A stretch of DNA of 64,000 nt from the NCBI GenBank assembly GCA_944990035.1, contig CALYLX010000036.1:1-64000 (forward strand). The letters are read 5' to 3'. Numbering within the stretch: the stretch's first letter is position 1; each line of letters starts with the position of its first letter. Source of the stretch: Clitopilus passeckerianus. Its lineage: Eukaryota; Basidiomycota; Agaricomycetes; Agaricales; Entolomataceae. The translations under genes and the position numbers were made by a program. Under the pieces are notes generated by a model, which ran no database searches, was not told the DNA's origin, and saw only the letters and a list, made by a program, of their open reading frames with translations. Positions 24,657 through 35,813 of this stretch are shown here, piece by piece.

Positions 24657-25479
24657 ATGCACGAACAAAAAGACATAACTATGATATCGTGTATTCTGCA
24701 TTTTTGTATTGAAATTATCATTGATTCGCTCAACTCTACCACCTATTGTCCTGTACAGAAAGCGAAACGTTGAAATGGCTTGGCTAGCGCTGATGAAGCG
24801 TGAATGAACTTGAGCGCCCAACGTTCAACCCCAGTTTTCCGACCTCTGAATTCTATCATGTGGCAGCACGAGTTGCCTAATATGACCGACCTTAACCAGC
24901 AACATGGGAACCACCTTTCATACCATTGAGCGCCCGTCATTCGCCCCTGTGACTGGCACTCTGACCATGGATGGGGGCCTCGCAGAGGAAGAAAAATTAA
25001 TTAATTAATTCAGAAGCAAGAACCAATCAGAATCCTCGATCGCGTCAGTCATGTGCAGTTGATTAAATAGGTATAACAATTTGCCTTACAGAGTAGGGCG
25101 GATCAGAGAAATATACCATATATAGTATAACATTTCGAACTCAGCTACATCGCTCCACGCCCCCACCCATAGTCAGACTGCCCTGTGACTTATCCTCTTA
25201 TCGCCTGCTCACCAGGCATAATTGCTCAGCTGACCAGGCTGTGCCACCGGGAAACGCCCCAAGACCCAGGCCTCATTCCTGCCAAAGCTGTTGACGTTTT
25301 GTGCTTCCAGGGATTCGAAACTATCTGTGTCGTTCCTGGAAACGATTTGATGAGGAAGACATGCTTCACCAGACTCTCAGAACCTGATTGTCTCTTGATC
25401 GCCGGCGCCCTTGACGATCATTTCGGTGGCTGTGGTTGAAAGGATCGGGACGACTCGGGTATGGTTTCTTTTACTCCTG
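24657..25479. other. Intergenic region with AATT tract
   Basis: No gene seen. It includes a perfect (AATT)4 tract at 24995-25010 and AT-rich sequence to about 25140. Confidence 0.4.
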
Positions 25480-26126
25480 CTTGGTTTGTCCACACCGTGT
25501 ACTAGTATGCTTTCTAGCTTGAGAACAGATTAGCCTCTGGCGGAGCATTCGCAGCGCCTTGCCCTCGCCTTCCCGTGTCTATCCAGTACTGTATGCCCTC
25601 CGAATCTGGGATACCGAGAATCCCGGCTGGCCTCGACGGCCGGAAACATATGTTCTCCGTATGTTTCACCATCGATTGATTCCAGTTGATTGTGGCACGG
25701 AACGTGGTCACAGGAGTGGCGTGAATTATCGTCTGATAAGGTTGCAACGCCATCGCTCGGTCCATCACGGAATCAAAACCTCCAAAACGTGGGCGCAACC
25801 TGAGCCTTGAATGACTTCACAACTCCACCATCGGTGGTTTGACGGATAGGAATGGTCAGGAATGGCTAAAAGATTGAACCCCGACAGGGTTCGACGCTCA
25901 TTTCTACTCGACCCTGACCGAAGCTTCTGTGTTCCAGACCATTTGGACTTGGGATGCTGGAGCCGTTGCCGTAGAATTATTCCAAAAAATTATTGAGGCC
26001 TCACATCACTTAACCTTCGAAGCTGTGGGGCCCTCTAATCTGTTTCGACTGTTCGAGAGACTTCGTCTTGTCGACGGGAGGATTCGCTACGATGCGCTTG
26101 GTCCGCCACTGCGATCGGGAATCTAG
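25480..26126 (+). pseudogene. Possible decayed gene, unknown family
   Basis: Plus-strand stretches read like protein but are broken by stops. Examples are GIPRIPAGLDGRKHMFSVCF near 25610-25670 and, after several interruptions, FDAHFYSTLTEASVFQTIWT followed by FQKIIEASHHLTFEAVGPSN, ending in a stop at 26126. No GT..AG introns join them convincingly. I do not recognise the family. Chance open frames remain possible. Confidence 0.25.
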
Positions 26127-26199
26127 GCACGAGTTTTCTAACAGAAGGAATGCACCGTGATGATCATTTCATGCACCAAACAACACGCGCTTCGGGCAA

Positions 26200-26206
26200 T
26201 ATATAA
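26200..26206 (+). promoter_or_regulatory. TATA-like box of 7-TM gene
   Basis: TATATAA, 49 nt upstream of the ATG at 26249. Confidence 0.45.
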
Positions 26207-26248
26207 CTAGCTGTTCTCGAGCGCTCTTCCAACAGTCAACAACCCACC

Positions 26249-27708
26249 ATGAGTCTCACACCCCGGCAAGATCGGTTACTATGGGCTCTAGGTGAAGGTT
26301 TTCTGGACTATGTCGCTGAACTTACGACATACGTCTTTTTCTACGGTACGTTGGCTCTTGATATTCAGATCTTCAGTCATTGAACCCCACATAGGCATCT
26401 TCGTGCTCCTCTTTGCCATCTCGGTCACGCTCACTGTGTAAGCACCAACTTATCGTTTTGTAAAGGCGCCTGACTGACGAAACAAATCAAATCTAGGCAA
26501 CGAGGGATCCAAGGTCTTCCCGCGAAGATTATGTTCGGTGCCACTGTCATCGGCTTCGTCCTTGGTACTTTAAACGTTGGCACTGAGATCGCTGGCTTTA
26601 TCATCTTCGTACGGGACGCGCTCGTGAACAACCTCGATGTACCTCTTGAGGCACGGCCTGCTATTGTTAACCAGGAGCTGGTTGCACCAAACACCATCTC
26701 CGCGTGGTCGAGTTTCCTCCCTGTAAGTTCTTCGTTTTTATCCGCATCAACACGGATCCCTCATTGTCTCTGCAGCCAGTGATTAGTGACAGTATCGTGA
26801 TATGGAGAGCATGGGTTTTGTTTCCTGAAACACCTTGGATTATTGCTCTGCCGTGCCTCCTTTGGCTCGGAACGCTAGGTCGGAAATCTTGTTTAGCAGA
26901 GTGAACATGGATCTGATAAAAGCCTGCAGGCACTACTCTGGCATACGTCGGCTTGCTCACAACTCCTTCTGGATTCGCTTCCTTTGCAGCTGGGGGAGGC
27001 GTGGACAATATCATAAGGGCCAGTCTCGCAATGTCTGCCGTGACGAACATCTCCGGAACTTGTCTGATTGGCTGGAAACTATGGTAAGTGTCTGAAATGA
27101 CTAACTTCTTCACTGTACTGATCAGAGATGCCTCTTCTATGTAGGTCTCACCGACGCTTTTTGTCAAAAGATCTGGGACTTAAAAACAGCCGGTCGCCAG
27201 TTCAGAAGATATTGATTATCCTCATCGAATCGGGCGTTCTCTACTTCGCTATGCAGGCATGGGCAATCCTCTGACCGTGTTGTGCGTATGCTAACCTAAC
27301 ACTCCAGCTGACATATTTGTTCCTCACCGTCTATACACCCGGTGGTCGTGGCTCTATAGCGTGGTTCTTTGTTTACACGTTTTCTGCCACATATTGCATG
27401 ATTACGGTAAGCCACTTCTCCAATTATTTGGAAGCAATCTCCTTACATCTCACTAGGCGATGTATCCCACAATCGTTCTGGTTTTGGTGAACCTACAACG
27501 CTCGATCACTGATGTCGTTGGCTTCAGTACGCTAACACCAGGCCACCCGATTCCCAAATCCGACAGTGATGAAGGCCAGCGCGATGCCACCTTCGGCCAC
27601 CTTTCCTTCGCCGTTGCAGCACAAACATACCAGAGTGACCTGGAATCCTCACCTCCTAGTTCCCCAGAGATCACTCGAAGCGAGAAGGCGGGTGCAGCTG
27701 CGATATAG
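26249..27708 (+). CDS. Seven-transmembrane basidiomycete membrane protein
   Basis: Multi-exon integral membrane protein of a mushroom-specific serpentine family with no assigned function. Hydrophobic segments appear in order: YVAELTTYVFFYGIFVLLFA, IMFGATVIGFVLGTLN, an extracellular-type loop, VISDSIVIWRAWVLF (the conserved WRAW motif), IIALPCLLWLGTLG, a helix around NISGTCLIGWKLW, KILIILIESGVLYFAMQ and YLFLTVYTPGGRG with IAWFFVYTFSATYCMIT. The C-terminal tail is Ser/Pro-rich. The arrangement fits seven TM helices with a cytosolic tail, GPCR-like in shape only. No frame break; eight or so introns of 50-70 nt. Confidence 0.8.
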
Positions 27709-27998
27709 TTTTGGGTTATATTCTAGTCTTTCTCTATCATTACCGTGTATAATTCTAATTTAATGATATTCACGATTTCCGAGCAAATGTACGCTATTAT
27801 AAAGCACTCGAGCTGGAGCTGCTCGTCTGGGTGGTAGTGATCTGCCTTGTGACCTTCGCGTCCGACGCGTCGAGTCACGAATCACGTTTTCTACATAAGC
27901 GCGTCATTAGCACCTTCGTCAGCAAGGTTTCTTTCGTTTGTACAAAAACGACCTGCGGTCGCCGTGAATTGAAAACGTTCTTACCTTGTCGACATACA

Positions 27999-28701
27999 AT
28001 GCCTGCTCTTCGCCTTGAACGAGATTCTTTCGCGTACAACCCCATCAAAACCAAACGCAGCAAGGTCACTGAGGAGGCGCCTCTGCAGGTTCAGGAACAA
28101 AACAAACTTGAAGACAAAGAAGCCGACGCAAAGAACGTCGACATGGAATGGCTTCGCACCGAGTCTAAGAAAATTGTCTACCCAACTAAAGAGGCTGAGA
28201 GGAAAGCATACAGAACGTCTGCAGGAAAGGTAGGCTAGAGAAATAGTGTTTGCTCTGCAACTGTTGACTGACTGCAACATGATTCAGGTGGTCTCTTCCC
28301 ATCAGTGGGATGTATACGACCACATTCTGACGATACCCCGTGGTCAGGTATCCACTTACAAGGACGTTAGTCAAGCAATTGGCGGTTCTCCTCGTTCAGG
28401 TGAGGCTATGTGTGCAATCTTTTCTCCCGACGCGGAATGTAACAATCTTTTTCAGTGGGGAATGCCCTCCGAACGAATCCATTTGCTCCTTACATACCCT
28501 GTCATCGGGTTATAGCCTCAAATCTGTTTGTTGGAGGGTTTCGTGGGGAGTGGGGACACGATCACAAAACAGGGACTCCAGTGCGGCGAGAAACTAAGTT
28601 ATCTCGCTGCTGAGGGAGTGAAGTTTAGTAAGACTGGGCATCTAATTGATGCGGAGAAGACGGTCTGGAAAGACATTGTACCTGAGGAACACGCGTCGTA
28701 G
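27999..28701 (+). CDS. O6-alkylguanine-DNA alkyltransferase (MGMT/Ogt family)
   Basis: Suicide DNA-repair protein that moves alkyl groups from O6-guanine to its own Cys. An N-terminal charged stretch is followed by VSSHQWDVYDHILTIPRGQV, STYKDVSQAIGG, VGNALRTNPFAPYIPCHRVI (active-site PCHRV, Cys codon at about 28500) and GGFRGEWGHDHKTGTPVRRE, all standard family motifs. Two introns. The full N-terminal domain of bacterial Ada/Ogt is absent, as in many fungal forms. After VRRETKLS the frame changes at ~28603; restoring a TC pair in a TCTC run gives LAAEGVKFSKTG to the stop at 28701. The 27999 ATG was chosen because it lies next to the charged nuclear-type N-terminus; an in-frame ATG at 27831 exists. 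Confidence 0.88.
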
Positions 28702-29130
28702 TCGGTTCCGTTTTGGATACCCTGTATTCATCAAGTACTGTATCTTGGCGTATTCATATATACAGGGTATGTCACAGAACGACAGTTGTAATTCTTCGAA
28801 GATCGACACGAGGGAACTGCGTAGGTCATCAGATGCACTCATGTGGTACAGAATGCCAGATCTAGTTGATCAGCAAGAAGTGGAATGAGGCCACGGCGCT
28901 TCAGTTCATCGATGTGCGATGCCGCCGACAAGGTCAGAAGGTATGCATTGGAGAAGAGAAGCGCTTGCTCTAGGCTTACTATGTCCATAGCTTAGCGCCA
29001 GTGGAAAAAACGAGGTAAACATGCTCTCATTCGAGGTGTCAATTCGAAGAACCTGAATCGAGCTCTTCATATAAAGCCCGTCAAGTTTGTCAGTGTCACC
29101 TTCAATCACTCCCCATCATTGACAGGCGAA
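28702..29130. other. Intergenic region
   Basis: About 430 nt between the alkyltransferase and the lectin, both on plus. No gene seen. Confidence 0.4.
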
Positions 29131-30270
29131 ATGTCCTCTGGTAGTGAGAAACGCGTCGATATCGTGGTTCGTGGTGGAAACTCCTCCTATTATCACAAAG
29201 TCTGGAACAATGGAGCATTTGGCCCCTCTACCACTGGATATACCAATCTCGGCGGCCAATGGATCTTTGATCCCGTCTCTGTTCTCTGGGGCCCGGATCG
29301 ATTATACGTCTTCGGTGTCGGTTACGACTCGACGGTATACTTTAGATCTCTAAATAAGACAACAGGGGTATGGGGCGCTGCTTGGACTGCAATCAGTGGT
29401 GGTGGTAGGAAGTGGGGAGCCAATCCTTCTGTTGTTGCGCTTTATCCATCAACGATGGAGTTGATCGCATACGGACCTGATAACGCGCTGTATCATACGA
29501 CCTGGCGGAACGGGAAGTGGGAAGAATTCTCATCTCTCGGAGGCTACTTCCGGAATCCACCAGAGGTCGTTTCTCTGGAGTCCAGCCGCGACAGATTCGA
29601 CATCTTTGCACTCGGGTTGGACGGCCACATTTATCATAAGTGGTGGGTTAGGGGAAGGGGAGCGGGGACTGGCTGGCTGCCGAAAGGAAAAGAAGGAAAC
29701 TACGAGGATCTGGATGGCCCTTTTACCGATACGCCGAAGGCCATAGCACGTGGCGAAGATCGCATCGATTTAGTGGTGATGAGTAGGGGAGGTGTGTTGC
29801 GTCATAAAACTTGGGATGGGGATGCTTGGACCTCAAGCTGGAGTGCTATCGAGACGACTGGTGTACCCGTCGGTAGACCTGAGCTCATCTCTCTGAGCCC
29901 CGACCGACTTGATCTCTTCTACATCGGTAAGTAAATCCTCAAGCTTCACCGCGTATTACGGAAGTTCCTAATTGTATTTTCTTGTAATGCGTTAGGACAA
30001 GACCGCGCAACCTATCACAAAACTCTCAAAGACTCTGGGGGATGGGAGAAGGACTTGAGCCTAGGTGGCATTTCCACTGGCGATCGGTTTGCAGCTGCGG
30101 GTACAGGAGGGGACGTGCTTCATGTCTTCCATATTGGGAGGGAGTTAACCTTGTACTATAAGTCATGGGCTGCCAAGGGAGGATGGGCCTCTGGATATCA
30201 GCATCTCGGAGGTACCATATTCGGCGGAGTCAGTGTAGGCTTTTCGCAAGCTGTCGCGTACAATCCGTAA
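29131..30270 (+). CDS. PLL-like seven-repeat beta-propeller lectin
   Basis: A 356-aa protein in two exons (29131-29926, 29996-30270) with seven similar repeats, one per propeller blade. Each opens with R-hydrophobic-D and carries a Y/L-Y-H-K/T-x-W strand: RVDIVVRGGNSSYYHKVW, RLYVFGVGYDSTVYFRS, MELIAYGPDNALYHTTW, RFDIFALGLDGHIYHKWW, RIDLVVMSRGGVLRHKTW, RLDLFYIG-QDRATYHKTL and VLHVFHIGRELTLYYKSW. This pattern is that of the Photorhabdus PLL/PHL and related fucose-binding propeller lectins (family knowledge). No signal peptide, so it is likely cytosolic like other fungal defence lectins (inference). Sugar specificity cannot be read from sequence. A TTG-started extension to 29119 was not used. 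Confidence 0.82.
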
Positions 30271-31099
30271 TTGAGATTAGCCAACTAGTTTAACATTTCG
30301 CACTTCGGCGACCTCTAACATGATCGTACTCTGTCGTCTCTCAGGCTACTCGGCTGAGGTACATCCAGATTGGATTGATTCCATGCTCTTCGCGCAGCGA
30401 GATTCTTTAAACTTTAAAGATACTTGAGGATGAAGCTGCCGACTTCCGAGTTTTTCCTGCCTCCGACCCCTGTCATTATACCCATATCGCGTGGTCGGAG
30501 AGAACTCGTCACACGATTACACACCATGAACTGCTCTGGCCTCGGATTGCCTGACGCGTTCTAATTTAGCCCGTTGGGCGAAAGGAGCGGTGTGACTGAC
30601 ATCACGTGCACATGACTGCCTGCGTTTCGTGACAACTTCGACTTCGGATGGTTGGAGTTGGCTGGGCTACCGTGACCGCGGACCGTACAGCACTTTGGCC
30701 GTGACTTTGGCTGGTGTTGACGAAGCCACCACGGCATTGGTCAACAAAACTGGAACTGGGCTGCCGAGCTATACGAATGCTGTAAGAGCCCTTATAGAGA
30801 TGCCAGGCTTATGACTGTGTTAACAACTGTCGGCCCTTTCATCAGAATATTCTCCCCTGGCTGAATCGACCGAACGAACTCGGAGCGCTTCTGGACGTCG
30901 AAGAACATTAGACAAGGTCCAATAAATGGAATTACATCCCCTTAGCGAAGTGGCCAATGATGATGCAGATGCAAGGACTCCAATCCCTCAAGTAACGCTG
31001 AGCTCAAGTCAAGGTGTGCACACTTCCGAGAATCTTTTGAATAACATGCTTCTAACCCTGGATATCAGCTTCTGTCCATTCTTCAGCAGCTGATAAAAT
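30271..31099. other. Intergenic region
   Basis: About 0.8 kb. A 61-aa ORF (30629-30814) has no recognisable feature. No gene supported. Confidence 0.4.
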
Positions 31100-33338
31100 G
31101 CTTGGAGGTTAGCTATTGTGGTATTATGCATCACAACTTGCTCTAACCTTAAATATTATTTTCCAGGCTCACACCTTTCCGACCAAACATCCTCGGATAA
31201 ATTATCAGCTTTGCCAACTGGTTTACCAACGAGCACAGACCCAAGTTCCAGTAGACCGCGTCGGTCGCCGGTGCTTCCGTCACAAGCTCTACCAAGCCAT
31301 TTGTACAGAAGGAGTCTAGTAGAAACTCACTCCCTGCCTTCCTTTTCAACTTCCGAACTGGAATCCCAGAGAAATGCCCATACGTGGAAAGGACCATACC
31401 AAACCACGAAGGCTTCATCCCATGCCTCGACGTCTGCTGATACCTCTCAGGTTGATGCTAAACCACGGGTCTCGTTTGAGAGCGATCCTGGCCACATCTC
31501 GAGTCGACCTCGTACGTTACTCTCACCTAGCCAAGCTCGAGGCGAAACTAACATTCAGCACAGAAATCGCTAAAATACCCATAACAAGCATTAGCGATCC
31601 TTCCCTCCCTCCATCCCCCACTAAGGGCACTCCAGGGTCACGTTCTCCCTCTCTTGCCAGGGCGACCTCCCCTTTGCGAATATTCCAACAACTATCTGCA
31701 AACCTGACTCGCCATCGACATGCTCAAGATCACGATGAACCATTCATCCCCATTGACCCATTCAAGTTAAAACGCAAGCTCAAAAAATCGCTGCTCTCAT
31801 CCCCAGCAACGAATTTCCTCCACCTTCACGAGCATCATGGATCTCAAGACTCGATGTACTGCACCCAATGTCAATGTATACCCTCATCAAGTGTGGTCAC
31901 CGCTAGCCAGAATGTGCGCTGGTTCTTCACCGATACACTTCCACGGCAAATATACCTCAACTTCCTACTTCGACTCCCGTCGATGTATTTTACACGCGTT
32001 GCCAAGCTGTTCGAGGACGCAGAAGTCAGCAAGCCTGATATCCAAAGGATGATAGAATGCGGAGGTGGGGGTAGAGGTCCTGCTGCTCAATATTGGGCGG
32101 GTAGACAGAACCCTTCTGCTGCCGGTGGCTATGGGATACCAGACCCTACCGGCCCACCTCACACAGGATTTCCCAGCCCACCACGCGCATTTTCTTCCAC
32201 CCCAAATGCAGCCGCTGGGTCAACCCCTGGGACGAACCAACAACCCCCCTTACCATTTCCAGATGAATGGTCACCTCCCGTTGTGCCACATTCCTTGATT
32301 CGGTTTAAGAGCAACTGGGAAGCTTTTATCGACTCGTTGCTCAGAGAATGGAAGACATTGAACTTGGTTTCGGCTTTGCTGCTGACGTGAGTAGTTCGTA
32401 GCCGCTGTCCCCATTCCCCTGCTGATGGCCATGGCCAGGGCGATTTTGACGATGTTTCAAATACCGGAAGCAAGTCATGATCCCATAACTCGAACGGCTG
32501 CCTTTATATCCCTTATATGTGCTTTGATGAGCCTCACATATGGATGCATTTACATCGTTCGTTTTGGGACAATGCGGAGCATGTACAGGGCATGCAAATG
32601 GGCGGAGGTTAGTCGGCCTGCGCTTCTTTATGCACTATTGTTCAGGTGCTGATATAACGCACACAGCAAGCACGACGCACGGACACCCTGATATGGTGGA
32701 ACGTCTGGGTACTACTGGCAATGCCTGCGATATGGTTAGCCTGGTAAGTCTTCCAGGCGCACATCCACCTTCTCTACTCACATACCGTCCTCAGGTCTAT
32801 GGTAGCTTTCATCGTCTCAATCCTCTCCTACGTCTGGCGCACCGGCTCCTCCGACGACCCAGACCCAGACGCAAACAATCCTGTATCCCCCCGCGCAGCC
32901 CTAGGTCCCCGAATAGCCATAACCTGCATCCTTGCCCTCGGGCTCATTTACTTCGCTCTCATCGTCAAGACATTAAGAAGCTACGGTGCTCACATTCGGG
33001 ACCAGCCTCGAACTCTAGTCGGACCTGCTGGCTCGGGCTCGCCTAACCATACGCCGCGAAACCGAGCGAGGGAATTATCTCCAAGTCCTGGGGTGGAGCA
33101 GAGAGGCAGGGACAGAGGCAGAAGGTCGAGGGGTCCAACACCTGAAAATGGTTCGGGTCCTGCTGTTGAGGTGGTGAATGTTGATGCTGGGGTGGATAAT
33201 GGGAAGGACGCAGGCAAACTGAAGCCAAATATGCTTGGCTTGGGTTTGGCGAGGTTCGGAAGTCGGGAGCCGGAAGGCGAGGAATTCGATTTGGAGAAGG
33301 GACTGAAGGAGAGGGTTCAGGAGAAGTCGTTCCTATAA
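31100..33338 (+). CDS. Multi-pass membrane protein, conserved in basidiomycetes
   Basis: Uncharacterised. A short first exon (ATG at 31100) joins a Ser/Thr/Pro-rich disordered N-terminus, then SPSLARATSPLRIFQQLSAN, EPFIPIDPFKLKRKLKK and the well-conserved-looking block DTLPRQIYLNFLLRLPSMYF / VAKLFEDAEVSKPDIQRMI. Next come SNWEAFIDSLLREWKTLNLV and four or more TM helices: LVSALLLTAILTMFQI, AAFISLICALMSLTYGCIYI, LIWWNVWVLLAMPAIWLAW into VAFIVSILSYVW, and IAITCILALGLIYFALIV. A Gly/Arg/Pro-rich cytosolic tail ends at 33338. About six introns; the joined frames are consistent. Probably an ER or nuclear-envelope membrane protein, but localisation is a guess. Confidence 0.75.
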
Positions 33339-33557
33339 TCATTGTATATTATATGACAGGTCGTAATATTATTCCCAATTTACTATCACATCAAGCTCTA
33401 GGCTCTAGGCTCGCGAAGAATCCATGTCCTGTGGGGCTGTCTGTTGGTTGACAACTCGACGTGATGTCCAGTCAACCATATGAGCCGTTCTACGTGGTCC
33501 TGGGGAATACGAGGCGCTCCTGCCATTCGGCGTATATCATCAACAGCAGAAGAAATA

Positions 33558-35148
33558 CTAGGTCCCAATATCATAATCGGGCGCATCCACATACGAGTCC
33601 GTCACCAATCTTATCGGTATTGAAATCTCAGCAGGCAGAAATGGCGAAGGCTGATCTGGTAATGCTGGGGGCTGGATCCTGAGCACAATCGCATCCTACA
33701 CGAACACAGTCCAATCAGTCTCAAACTCTGATCAAACAGAAAAACGTGCTTTACCTCAATAACAATATTCATTATCTGAAAAGATCCAACCCTCACACCC
33801 TCCCCCGCCTGTATCTCGCCTTTACAGTTCAAATGCACCACATCCCCTTTCCCTCCCCTCCCGAATCCAGATTCGAATTCAGGAGGACACATGTCTGGCG
33901 GAATCTCACATAGCCAACCCTCACCTAACGCCGTCTCTTTCGAGAGCAGCTCTCCCCGAAGGGTGGTGACAAGAGTTTTACGAACCATTTTCACACTGAA
34001 CACGGATAAGCATTCTAGTGGGCACTTTTTGGGGAATTTCCCTTTGCCGGTGGAGGCTGAAGGTTTGAGGAAGTCACCAGGGTTGCTGGAGTCGTCTAGG
34101 CCTGGTCGGAGGAATTCGCGGAGGGAGGTGAGGGTGCTGTTTAGTTGGATGTGGAAGGGGATGGAGTCGCGGAGGGAGTAGGTGCGGCAGCTGGGGACGA
34201 ACATCTGAGGGAGGGTTAGTGCTGATAGAGGGGCATGCGAGGTGCATGGAACTTACGAGGCAGCTGATTGGCTGTAGTTGAAGGTCGTGCCGGGGCTTTG
34301 ATAGCGACACTGCCTGGTACCAGAGATCCGGAGATGATTTTATGGAGGTGAAGAAACATAGCCCAGTAATAATAGGCATGTCGGCTTGAGTTTGAGGAGC
34401 GTATGTGAATGGTATTTCGAAGCTAATGGTTGACGAGATCAGAACCAAGCCTTTCCTCTCTCACAGGGAGGTCACATACGTTTTAACCCGGTCAGTCAAC
34501 TCAAAAGCACGTCGGACGTACGTGACCGAGATGGTGATAGAATATTTGACGCTGGCGAAGTCAACAGGAAGACCCGGATGCCAGCCCACTACATAGCTGG
34601 GAGGAAGCCGGCATTCCGTGCCATTAATGGTGCATCTTGCAGGAAGTTGGTACGAGAACGGGTGTAAAGAAGGACACGATTGGTCCAGGCATGTCCGTTG
34701 CCAAAGTGTGAAACATCGTGTCCAGGAAACGCCTGCGACGAACGCTGAAGCATTTGTTTTGCCTTCGACCTGGTCAAAGGTTGTTCAGCGGCTGGATTGT
34801 CATACTTGAGTAAGTAAAATTCACCTTTATCGAAATGTGGCTTACTCTGTCTGGTTGTCTGCAGTGTACGATCCCGTTGACGAGACCTCGTAGACCATAA
34901 GACGGTGTTGCAGGAGCAGGTTCCTGGTTACTTAGAGTGACGACAATGTTACCAGACGAGGTGACATAAGTATCGCTCGACGAGGGCTGGTTGAAGCGTG
35001 GCGTGAACTGCAACTGGCGCTCTCCGCGATTAGGGGCCACAGAGTAGTTGGGTGGACAACGAGGTTTAGGTTCATAACAGGGACCAACGCAAGGCGGGTA
35101 GTTGAAGAAGGGAAGTTCGGAATAGTTTGAGCTAATTAAGTTTTCCAT
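33558..35148 (-). CDS. Arrestin-like protein
   Basis: Multi-exon minus-strand gene resembling the arrestin-like N-terminal domain proteins of Agaricomycetes. From the start: an Asn/Pro/Tyr-rich leader (ATG at 35148), YGLRGLVNGIVHC, VSHISIKVN-type strand, YSITISVTYVRRAFELTD, ISFEIPFTYAPQTQADMP, YSLRDSIPFHIQLNSTLTSL, KMVRKTLVTTLRGELLSKET, VRVGSFQIMNIVIEV, and a last exon ending YVDAPDYDIGT at 33558. Alternating beta strands and the DSIPFHIQL segment fit an arrestin fold. Fungal arrestin-related proteins usually link membrane cargo to ubiquitin ligases; no PPxY motif was noticed, so that role is unproven. Confidence 0.65.
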
Positions 35149-35813
35149 CAGGTTTTCGGGGTTGAGTCGAGAGGGCGAAGAATGAATCCAAGTCTTTCTT
35201 TACCCATCCTGGATTTTATACCCTAGCAGTGCCAGTTCCGATGAGCGCACTCCACGGACGACCCTAGACCTCTTATCGTCCACGTAGACGATAATAGTAT
35301 ACATATTAGGATGCTGTACCAGAGTGATTAGAAAGCCATGTCAGGCTAATATATTGTTCAAGCTCTTTTGAGAACGCGATCCTTACTCTTCGCACCCAAA
35401 ACAAGGCGATACCTATCCATGGAAGGCTAGCGGAAGGCCACCCGTAGACACGAGGTCAATGCATCAGAGATTTCAGTCAGCATCTTCTGAATTAATGACT
35501 CGAAAACTTTTCGCAAGGCTGTGATTGGTTTGCGGCTCATGGAAACCCTGGAAGACGTCAAGGTTGCGGTTCCGGGATTACCTCGGGGAAATAAAAGTTG
35601 CGAGATTGTTTTGATTCCGATTCAAGTTCAGCTGAGTAAAAACGTGGCAAGTTTGATCTCCGAATCAACATGCGGTCCGAAAGACCGACATTGAATGGAA
35701 GCCAATAGCCTGAAGATCAAATAAACCACAACAACGCGAGAAAAAAATCCTTGATCGCTTGAACGATTGCTCAAGGCAAATCTTCGCCAAAAAAAATAGA
35801 AAACGTCGAGAAA
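35149..35813. promoter_or_regulatory. Divergent intergenic region arrestin-like / zuotin
   Basis: 665 nt between divergent ATGs. It contains the TATA-like element of the arrestin-like gene at 35213-35220 (minus). No TATA is obvious for zuotin, as is common for housekeeping genes. No further gene seen. Confidence 0.5.
35213..35220 (-). promoter_or_regulatory. TATA-like box of arrestin-like gene
   Basis: TATAAAAT on the minus strand, 65 nt before the ATG at 35148. Confidence 0.5.

Noticed and set aside
24995..25010. (AATT)4 tract as a possible origin or attachment site
   Set aside because: A simple AT-rich repeat is common in fungal intergenic DNA; no further structure supports a function.
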